Source: Desulfovibrio sp. UBA6121 (lineage in GTDB: Bacteria; Desulfobacterota; Desulfovibrionia; Desulfovibrionales; Desulfovibrionaceae). Taken from it: a stretch of 28,382 bases of DNA. The notes beneath the pieces were generated by a model. The model saw nothing but the letters and a program-made list of their open reading frames with translations. It was not told the origin of the DNA and did no database searches. Location: contig DIVX01000168.1 in the NCBI GenBank assembly GCA_002422505.1, positions 1 to 28,382 on the forward strand, written 5' to 3'. Every line of letters starts with the position of its first letter. Position 1 is the stretch's first letter. A program made the position numbers and the translations under genes. Positions 22,162-28,382 of this stretch are shown in pieces.

Positions 22162-23226
22162 ATGTCGAGAGAAGATCCGAGCAGAACAGAAAAAGCCACC
22201 ACCAAACGCGTCAAAAAAGCGCGTGATGAAGGCAGCATAGCCAAGTCGCCGGAGGTGGCCAAGGTTGTGGTGCTGCTTACCGGCGTGGTGGCCATGCGCT
22301 ACATGGGGGAGTTCTATTTCAAGAATCTGCAGGAAGTTTTCCAGTGGTTCTTCACCGAAGGCCTGCGCCAGCCCCTGAACCAGCAAACCGTATACAGCAT
22401 GCTGCTGTGGTCTTTTTTCAAAATCTCGCTCATGGTGCTGCCGGTCATGATCATCATCGCCGCTGCCGCGTATATCTCCGTGCGGCTGCAAGTGGGCAGC
22501 ATCTGGTCGCTCAAGTTCCGCTGGGACCGCATCAACTTCAACATCCTCAAAGCGCTCAAACAGCTCATGGTGAGCCAGGACACCCTGATTCGCCTTGGAC
22601 GCGACATGGCCCAGGCCACGGCGGTGGGCCTTGCGCCGTACATCGTCATCCAGCAGGAAATGCCGAACCTGGTTCCTTTGTTCTATCAGAACGTCATGGG
22701 CATCACGACATACATGCTGCTCGTCACCTACAAGATGATCTGCTACGCCCTGGTGCCCATGATCCTCATCGCCATAGCCGACCTGTGGTGGACGCGCTTT
22801 CGTTACGACGACAATCTGATGATGACCAAAAGCGAGGTCAAGGACGAGCGCAGGCAAGCGGAAGGCGATCCCGAAATCAAACAGAAGCAGTTGCGAAAAA
22901 TGTATCAGGTCATGGGGCGCAGGCTTACCAGCACGGTGCCCAAGGCCGATGTGGTCATCACCAACCCCACCCACTACGCGGTGGCCCTGCGCTACGACAT
23001 CACCGAATCGCCCGCGCCCATGGTTCTGGCCAAGGGCGTGGACAGAATGGCCCTCAAAATCCGCGAAATCGCAATAGATAATGACGTGCCCCTGCACGAG
23101 AATCCACCCTTGGCACAGGCTTTGTATAAGCAGGTGGAAATCGGCGAGGCAATCCCCGAGGAAATGTATCAGGCTGTGGCCTCAATTTTGGCCAAGCTGG
23201 CGAAATTCAAGAAGCGCCAGGCCTGA
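22162..23226 (+). CDS. flhB: Flagellar export apparatus switch protein FlhB
   Basis: A 354-residue inner-membrane protein that controls export specificity of the flagellar type III system. The N-terminal basic stretch (SRTEKATTKRVKKARDEG), four membrane segments (about 35-50, 85-108, 150-175, 185-210) and the cytoplasmic domain are present. The self-cleavage site Asn268-Pro-Thr-His271 is intact (ITNPTHYAVALRY), so normal substrate switching is expected. It starts 27 bases after fliR. Confidence 0.96.
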   Translation: MSREDPSRTEKATTKRVKKARDEGSIAKSPEVAKVVVLLTGVVAMRYMGEFYFKNLQEVFQWFFTEGLRQPLNQQTVYSMLLWSFFKISLMVLPVMIIIAAAAYISVRLQVGSIWSLKFRWDRINFNILKALKQLMVSQDTLIRLGRDMAQATAVGLAPYIVIQQEMPNLVPLFYQNVMGITTYMLLVTYKMICYALVPMILIAIADLWWTRFRYDDNLMMTKSEVKDERRQAEGDPEIKQKQLRKMYQVMGRRLTSTVPKADVVITNPTHYAVALRYDITESPAPMVLAKGVDRMALKIREIAIDNDVPLHENPPLAQALYKQVEIGEAIPEEMYQAVASILAKLAKFKKRQA

Positions 23227-23286
23227 TCCCCCCTCTGAGCAGTTGATGCCCGCGCCGGTTTCCAAACCGCGAGGAGCGTCAACAAT

Positions 23287-25395
23287 ATGTCCCAGAGCGC
23301 CAAATTCGCCGCGTTAGACATCGACTACGCGAAATTCGCCAAGCAAGGCGACATAATGCTCGCCATCGGCGTCGTCATCATCCTCATGGTGATGATGGTG
23401 CCCATGCCGACGTTCCTGCTCGACCTCATGCTCACCCTGAGCATCTCCATCGCCATTGTCATCCTGATTACCTGCATGTTCATGGAATCGCCCATGGAAT
23501 TCAGCATATTCCCTTCGCTGCTGCTGGTAACCACCCTGATGCGCCTGGCCCTCAACGTGGCCTCCACCCGCCTTATTCTGCTCCACGGCGACGAAGGCAC
23601 CGGCGCGGCGGGCTCGGTGATTCAAAGCTTCGGCGAGTTCGTCGTTGGCGGCAACTACGTCATCGGCTTGGTCATCTTCTTCATCTTGTTCACCATCAAC
23701 AAGACGGTCATCGTCGCCGGTATGACGCGCATCGCCGAGGTTGCCGCCCGTTTCACCCTGGATTCCATGCCCGGCAAGCAGATGGCCGTTGAGGCCGACT
23801 TGAACGCCGGGCTCATCGACGAACCCGAAGCCACCCGCCGCCGCGACAAGATCCGCAAGGAAGCCGACTTCTACGGCGCCATGGACGGCGCAGGCAAGTT
23901 CGTTCAGGGAGACGTGAAGGCTGGCATGATCATGCTGCTCATCAACATCGTGGGCGGCTTCTTCATCGGCGTGTTCCAGAAAGACATGCCCTGGATGGAG
24001 GCCGCGCGCACCTACACCCTTTTGACCATCGGTGACGGCCTGGTGGCCACCATCCCCTCGCTCATCATCTCCACCTCTGCGGGCATCATCGTGTCCCGCG
24101 CGGCCTCTGAGGCCAGAATGGGCGAGGAGTTTCTGGGCCAGCTCACCTTTCACCACCGCGCCCTCAAGCTGGTGTCCGGCATCCTGCTTATTTTCGCCAT
24201 GGTTCCGGGCCTGCCCACCCTGCCCTTTCTCACCTTCAGCGCGCTCATCTTCTGGATTGCAGGCATTGCCGAACGCACCCGCCCGGCCCACGACGCCAAG
24301 CAACTGGCCGAGAAGGACAAGGCCAAGGGCACAGCGCCCAAGCTCGATACCCCGGAAGAGGTGCAGTCGCTGCTGCCGCTGGACCAGCTGGAGCTGGAGG
24401 TGGGCTACGGGCTCATCCCCCTGGTGGACGAGGAACAGAACGGCAACCTGCTTTCACGCATCAGAAGCATTCGCCGCCAGTTCGCCCTGGACATGGGCGT
24501 GGTCATTCCCTCCCTGCACCTGCGCGACAACCTCCAGCTGAAGCCCGGCGAATACCGCGTGCTGGTGAAGGGCAACCCCATCGCCAGCGCGGAGATCCTG
24601 ATCGACCACTTCCTGGCCATGGACCCCGGCGACGCCAAGCACCGCATCGATGGCGTGGCCACGGTGGAGCCGGCCTTCAACCTGCCCGCCGTGTGGATTC
24701 CCGAAGGCCGACGCGAGGCCGCCATGCTGGCGGGCTATACCGTGGTCGATCCGTCCACTGTTGTCGCCACGCATTTGACGGAGGTTTTCCGCCGCAACCT
24801 GCATGAGTTCCTGGGCAGACAGGAGGTGCAGGAGTTGTTGAACAACCTGGCCAAGCGCGCGCCCAAGGCCGTGGAGAACCTCGTGCCCGGCGTGCTGCAG
24901 CTGGGCACGGTGCAAAAGGTGTTGCAGAACCTTGTGCGCGAAAGCATCTCCATCCGCGACATGCTCTCCATCGTGGAAGCCCTGGCCGACTACGGCCCGG
25001 CAGTGCAGGATGCCTCCATGCTCACGGAGTACGTGCGCTCGCGCATGGGCCGCACCATCGTGAAGGGCTACCTTTCAAGCGACAACTCCCTGCCCATCGT
25101 CACCTTGTCCAGCGACATCGACGCCACGCTTTTGAACAGCCTGCGCAACACCGACCAGGGCGGCTACCTGGCCCTGGAGCCCACCAAGGCCCAGCAGATC
25201 ATCAAGGCCATTTCCAACGCCCAGGAAAGCGCCGTAGGAACAGACGGCCAGCCCGTTCTGCTCACCACTCCGCAGGTGCGGCCCCACTTGGCCCAATTGT
25301 TGCTTCGCTTCCTGCCAACCATGCCCGTGATTTCACAGGCGGAGATACCGGCAGATATCAGAATCCAATCCATGGCCACTGTTAAACTGGGCTGA
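23287..25395 (+). CDS. flhA: Flagellar export apparatus protein FlhA
   Basis: A 702-residue export-gate protein: an N-terminal membrane region with about eight segments (roughly residues 20-330), a linker, and a large cytoplasmic domain from about 350 that receives chaperone-substrate complexes and forms a ring. The FHIPEP-family signature around FTLDSMPGKQMAVEADLNAG and GRTIVKGYLSSDNSLPIVTL are present. GAGGAG lies 10 bases before the ATG, next to a small hairpin (CGGTTT-CC-AAACCG, 23256-23269) in the 60-base gap after flhB. The flhF start follows the stop by 4 bases. Confidence 0.97.
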   Translation: MSQSAKFAALDIDYAKFAKQGDIMLAIGVVIILMVMMVPMPTFLLDLMLTLSISIAIVILITCMFMESPMEFSIFPSLLLVTTLMRLALNVASTRLILLHGDEGTGAAGSVIQSFGEFVVGGNYVIGLVIFFILFTINKTVIVAGMTRIAEVAARFTLDSMPGKQMAVEADLNAGLIDEPEATRRRDKIRKEADFYGAMDGAGKFVQGDVKAGMIMLLINIVGGFFIGVFQKDMPWMEAARTYTLLTIGDGLVATIPSLIISTSAGIIVSRAASEARMGEEFLGQLTFHHRALKLVSGILLIFAMVPGLPTLPFLTFSALIFWIAGIAERTRPAHDAKQLAEKDKAKGTAPKLDTPEEVQSLLPLDQLELEVGYGLIPLVDEEQNGNLLSRIRSIRRQFALDMGVVIPSLHLRDNLQLKPGEYRVLVKGNPIASAEILIDHFLAMDPGDAKHRIDGVATVEPAFNLPAVWIPEGRREAAMLAGYTVVDPSTVVATHLTEVFRRNLHEFLGRQEVQELLNNLAKRAPKAVENLVPGVLQLGTVQKVLQNLVRESISIRDMLSIVEALADYGPAVQDASMLTEYVRSRMGRTIVKGYLSSDNSLPIVTLSSDIDATLLNSLRNTDQGGYLALEPTKAQQIIKAISNAQESAVGTDGQPVLLTTPQVRPHLAQLLLRFLPTMPVISQAEIPADIRIQSMATVKLG

Positions 25396-25399
25396 TGCC

Positions 25400-26497
25400 A
25401 TGCACGTAAAGACCTTCAAAGGACCGGACATTCAGGCTGCCCTCGCCAGGGTCAAAGCCGAACTGGGCGACGAGGCCATCATTCTGAGCACCAAGACCGT
25501 GCGCAACGCCACGGGCAAGGGCTGTGAAATAACCGCTGCAATCGACCCCAGAAGCCAGACGCAACAACGCTCACAGGGCGGCGGCTCCCGGGGCGAGGCC
25601 GGAGGCTTGTCCCAGCAGTTGGACGAAAATCCGGCGGACTGGGCCTGCGAGTGGCGACAGATCAAGGACCAGCTTATGGCCCTGGTGAAGCCCCAGCTCA
25701 ACATGGACGAGCTTGCCCCGCGCCAGCGCGTTGCCATAAAGTACCTGGAGCGCGAGGAAGTGGACATGCAGGTGCTTTTGCGGGTGTTTCTCGACCTCAA
25801 GGCCGACCCGGAGCGGCCCATCCTGCCGGTGCTTGAGGCCGTGGCCCCCTGCTACGGCTTTGAGTCAAAAAAGTGGCTGCAGAAGTTCCACATCTTTGCC
25901 GGACCCCACGGCGTGGGCAAGACCTTGACGCTCATCCGCCTGGCCCTGCGTGAGAAGCAGGCCCGGCCCAAGGCGCGCATATGCGTTGTTGCGGCCGACC
26001 AGGGCCAAGGCAAGGGCAGGCTGGTGCTGCGGCACTACGCCGATCTCTCCGGCCTGGCCTTCCGCGAAGCGGGCAGCGCGGAGGAGATGCAGGAGCTGCT
26101 CAAGGAATCTTCCAAGTTCGACATGGTCTTCGTCGATCTGCCGGGCCTTTCCGGTCAGGCCACACTGGGCGAGCACCTGAACGAACTGGGCCTTACCGAC
26201 CAGCGCGACATGGCCGCGCACCTGGTGCTTGCGCCCTATTTTTCCGCAAGCCAGTATGCGCAGATAGCAAAACGCTACGTCTGCCCCCAGCTGCAAAGTC
26301 TCATCTGGACGAAACTGGACGAAGCCTGTAGTTTCGGAGCGCTGCTGAACATGGCGCGGCTCACGGAACTGCCCGTTTCCGCCCTGTCCTTCGGAGCGAG
26401 CTTGAGAAACAGCATCGCCTCGGCCAAAAGCGACATGTTGTGGCGGCTGATCTTCAAGCACACGCTGCCCGGCCCCCAGGCCGATCAAGCGGCATAA
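25400..26497 (+). CDS. flhF: Flagellar SRP-type GTPase FlhF (divergent motifs)
   Basis: A 365-residue member of the FlhF/SRP GTPase family that helps place or number flagella. The N-terminal B domain starts MHVKTFKGPDIQAALARVK. G1 is GPHGVGKT (168-175), G3 is DLPG (246-249) and G4 is TKLDE (304-308). The insertion box, normally DTYRxxAxxQL, reads VAADQGQGKGRLVL (197-210). The closing loop, normally GQxVPED, is SFGASLRNSI (330-339). GTP binding looks possible, but hydrolysis or dimerisation may differ. It starts 4 bases after flhA; flhG follows 11 bases on. Confidence 0.9.
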   Translation: MHVKTFKGPDIQAALARVKAELGDEAIILSTKTVRNATGKGCEITAAIDPRSQTQQRSQGGGSRGEAGGLSQQLDENPADWACEWRQIKDQLMALVKPQLNMDELAPRQRVAIKYLEREEVDMQVLLRVFLDLKADPERPILPVLEAVAPCYGFESKKWLQKFHIFAGPHGVGKTLTLIRLALREKQARPKARICVVAADQGQGKGRLVLRHYADLSGLAFREAGSAEEMQELLKESSKFDMVFVDLPGLSGQATLGEHLNELGLTDQRDMAAHLVLAPYFSASQYAQIAKRYVCPQLQSLIWTKLDEACSFGALLNMARLTELPVSALSFGASLRNSIASAKSDMLWRLIFKHTLPGPQADQAA

Positions 26498-26508
26498 GGC
26501 GAGGCATC

Positions 26509-27339
26509 ATGGCACCTACGGCTCTCCCCCTGGTTTTCTCCGTCACCTCCGGCAAGGGGGGCGTGGGCAAAACCAACATTTCGGTCAACCTGGCCTGCGC
26601 CCTTACCCGCATGGGCAAGCGCGTGGTCATCCTCGACGCCGACCTTGGACTGGCCAACGTGGACGTGATTCTTGGCATTGCGCCCAAGCTGAACCTTTTC
26701 CACCTGTTCAACGAGGGCATGACGCTCAAGAATATTCTGTGCGAAACGCCCTACGGCTTCCGCATTCTGCCCGCCGCCTCCGGTGTGAGCGACATGGTGA
26801 ACCTGACCACGGGACAAAAGCTCGACCTTTTGGAATCCATGGACTATCTTGAGAACGACATTGATCATCTCATTGTAGACACGGGCGCCGGCATCAACGA
26901 CAATGTCCTGTATTTCAACATCGCCGCCCAGGAGCGGCTGGTGGTGCTCACCACGGAGCCAACGTCCCTCACCGACGCATATGCATTGATTAAGGTGTTG
27001 AAGCTGAACCACGGGGTGGACCGGTTCCGCGTGCTGGTGAACATGGCCAAGGACGAAAAAACGGCGAAAGAAATTTTCACGAAGCTCTACAAGGCTTGCG
27101 ACCACTTCCTCTCCGGCGTCTCCCTCGATCTGGTGGGCTTCATCCCCATGGATCCGGCGGTGCGCAAGGCTGTCATCAACCAGATTCCGTTTGCGAAGAT
27201 GAGCCCGGAGTGTGCGGCCAGCGTGGCCATCAACAAGGCGGCAGAGAAGATCAACACCTGGAAAGTCACGGCAAAAGCAGATGGAAACATCAAGTTCTTT
27301 TGGAAAAAGCTCCTCTTCCAGGAGCAATCCGTGGCGTGA
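26509..27339 (+). CDS. flhG: MinD-like ATPase FlhG (FleN/YlxH)
   Basis: A 276-residue MinD-family ATPase that limits flagellar number and interacts with FlhF and the C-ring. The deviant Walker A is GKGGVGKT (Lys16, Lys21), the switch region is ILDADLGLANVD (Asp43, Asp45) and Walker B is IVDTGAG (Asp124). The C-terminal NIKFFWKKLLFQEQ may be an amphipathic membrane anchor. The protein starts directly before the first beta strand (MAPTALPLVFSVTSGKGG), so the N-terminal DQAxxLR-type FlhF-activating segment is absent. The ATG has GAGG about 4 bases upstream. A longer frame from 26440 has no such motif either. Confidence 0.93.
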   Translation: MAPTALPLVFSVTSGKGGVGKTNISVNLACALTRMGKRVVILDADLGLANVDVILGIAPKLNLFHLFNEGMTLKNILCETPYGFRILPAASGVSDMVNLTTGQKLDLLESMDYLENDIDHLIVDTGAGINDNVLYFNIAAQERLVVLTTEPTSLTDAYALIKVLKLNHGVDRFRVLVNMAKDEKTAKEIFTKLYKACDHFLSGVSLDLVGFIPMDPAVRKAVINQIPFAKMSPECAASVAINKAAEKINTWKVTAKADGNIKFFWKKLLFQEQSVA

Positions 27340-28072
27340 GCTGGAGGCCGGTCAAACGGCCTGGGCGCATTTCCCCCCGCGCGACCAGGAACAAATCGTC
27401 CGCCACTACGCCCCGAAAATTCGCATCCTCGCCCTGAGGATGAAGAACAAGCTGCCGCAAAGCGTGGAGCTTGGCGAACTCATCAGCGCGGGAAGCATAG
27501 GGCTTCTCGACGCGCTGGGGAAGTTTCGCCCGGAGCTCGGCATCAAGTTCGAGACCTATTCCGAGAATCGCATCAAGGGCGCCATGCTCGACGAGCTGCG
27601 GCGCATGGACTGGTTCTCACGCGGGATGCGCCAGAAAGTCAAAATGCTCGACGAAGCCATGCGCCAGATTGAACACGAAACCGGCGCCACCGCGACACAG
27701 GAGCAGCTCTCCACCAAGACCGGGCTTTCCAGCCGCGAGGTGCAGAACGGGCTGGAGGCTCTGCAAAACCAGCTTTGCGTCAGCCTCGATGCATTCCAGG
27801 AAAACTTCGTCGGCAGCCGCGAATCCTTGTCCGAGAACGAACCCTATCAATCCACCGCGTTTCAAGAAATGGTTGACAAGATTGCTGGCCTCATAGAAGA
27901 GTTGACGCCAAGAGAGAAACTTGTCATTTCCTTGTATTACGGCGAAGAACTGAATATGAAGGAAACCGCCCAGGTAATGGACATTACAGAAGGGCGCGTT
28001 TCACAGCTGCATTCACAGGCACTTTCCAAACTGCGAGACAGTTTCCGAAAACGTTACGAAAACGAAGGCTGA
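27281..28072 (+). CDS. fliA: Flagellar sigma factor sigma-28 (FliA)
   Basis: A 263-residue sigma-70-family factor for late flagellar genes. Region 2 spans about 40-112 (VELGELISAGSIGLLDAL, FETYSENRIKGAMLDELR, RMDWFSRGMR), region 3 about 115-170, and region 4 about 205-258 with the helix-turn-helix LNMKETAQVMDITEGRVSQL. The start METSSSFGK at 27281 lies 59 bases inside flhG and has no recognisable ribosome binding site. No other ATG or GTG is available in frame before the conserved part, so coupling to flhG translation is likely. Confidence 0.94.
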   Translation: METSSSFGKSSSSRSNPWRELEAGQTAWAHFPPRDQEQIVRHYAPKIRILALRMKNKLPQSVELGELISAGSIGLLDALGKFRPELGIKFETYSENRIKGAMLDELRRMDWFSRGMRQKVKMLDEAMRQIEHETGATATQEQLSTKTGLSSREVQNGLEALQNQLCVSLDAFQENFVGSRESLSENEPYQSTAFQEMVDKIAGLIEELTPREKLVISLYYGEELNMKETAQVMDITEGRVSQLHSQALSKLRDSFRKRYENEG

Positions 28073-28087
28073 CAGGAGAGAGACACC

Positions 28088-28382
28088 ATGCCCGCAGACA
28101 GGTCCATGCGCATCCTCGTTGTAGACGACTTTTCAACCATGCGCAAAATCATCAAGAATATTCTCCGCCAGCTCGGCTTCAATAACGTGGTCGAGTCTGA
28201 CGACGGAACCACTGCGTGGGAAACCCTGAACCGCGACAACATCGACTTCATCATTTCCGACTGGAACATGCCGCAGATGACCGGCATTGAGTTGCTGCGC
28301 AAGGTGCGCTCCAGCGAGGAATATTCCACTACGCCGTTTCTGATGGTCACTGCGGAAGCCCAGCAGGAGAACATCATCGAAG
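28088..28382 (+). CDS. cheY: Chemotaxis response regulator CheY (partial)
   Basis: A CheY-type single receiver domain that carries the chemotaxis signal to the flagellar switch. The first 98 codons are present; the rest is beyond the window. The acidic pair is Asp13-Asp14 (LVVDDFSTMRK), the phosphoacceptor Asp58 (SDWNMPQMTG) and the switch Thr88 (MVTAEAQQENI). AGGAGAG lies upstream of the ATG, 15 bases after the fliA stop. The FliM-binding face residues toward the end cannot be seen. Confidence 0.93.
   Translation, partial: MPADRSMRILVVDDFSTMRKIIKNILRQLGFNNVVESDDGTTAWETLNRDNIDFIISDWNMPQMTGIELLRKVRSSEEYSTTPFLMVTAEAQQENIIE

Noticed and set aside
1..28382. Mobile elements, CRISPR, tRNA or rRNA genes
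   Set aside because: No transposase, integrase, repeat-spacer pattern or tRNA-like cloverleaf was recognised, and base composition looks even throughout.

Overview
This is a GC-rich window of a bacterial chromosome, most consistent with a sulfate-reducing deltaproteobacterium of the Desulfovibrio type. The assignment is an inference from gene content and order: fliR-flhB-flhA-flhF-flhG-fliA-cheY, a DUF465-ilvB junction, a yggT-divIVA pair in an apparently Gram-negative gene set, and two lineage-type hypothetical proteins. I see no rRNA, tRNA, insertion sequence, phage gene or CRISPR array. Genes are tightly packed, many start and stop codons overlap, and no gene-free stretch exceeds about 210 bases.

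Layout. (1) 1-3926, minus strand: a run of two lineage-type hypothetical proteins, a HAD phosphatase, YggT, DivIVA, DUF167, DUF465 and the start of ilvB, which leaves the window at base 1. (2) 4078-7935: tatA alone on the plus strand with a good promoter, then pgsA-like and DUF2066 genes on the minus strand, a SixA-like protein with an eroded active site (plus), and an M24 peptidase (minus). (3) 8057-9832, plus: an overlapping trio encoding a CoA-binding protein, a YkgJ-type cysteine-cluster protein and a J-domain protein. (4) 9929-15867, plus: hisH-hisF followed by bioF-bioH-bioC-bioD-bioA, with start/stop overlaps at most junctions. The biotin genes cover pimeloyl-ACP priming and release and the steps from pimeloyl-ACP to dethiobiotin; bioB is not in the window. 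(5) 15902-19301, minus: DUF4340 protein, rpoZ, dnaJ and moaC, closed by a strong intrinsic terminator. (6) 19411-21141, plus: a TtcA-type tRNA thiolase and a membrane-anchored M23 peptidase. (7) 21349 to the end, plus: the flagellar export and regulation operon, ending in a partial cheY.

Most of the window is housekeeping, and I do not see a clearly new multi-gene system. The points most worth following are: face-to-face promoters framed by a perfect 10-bp inverted repeat between the DUF4340 gene and ttcA; an FlhF/FlhG pair lacking several usual regulatory motifs; a SixA homologue that keeps only the nucleophilic histidine; a DivIVA whose membrane-inserting Phe-Arg pair is Leu-Trp; a TatA without the usual hinge Phe; and an eight-cysteine protein of unknown function.
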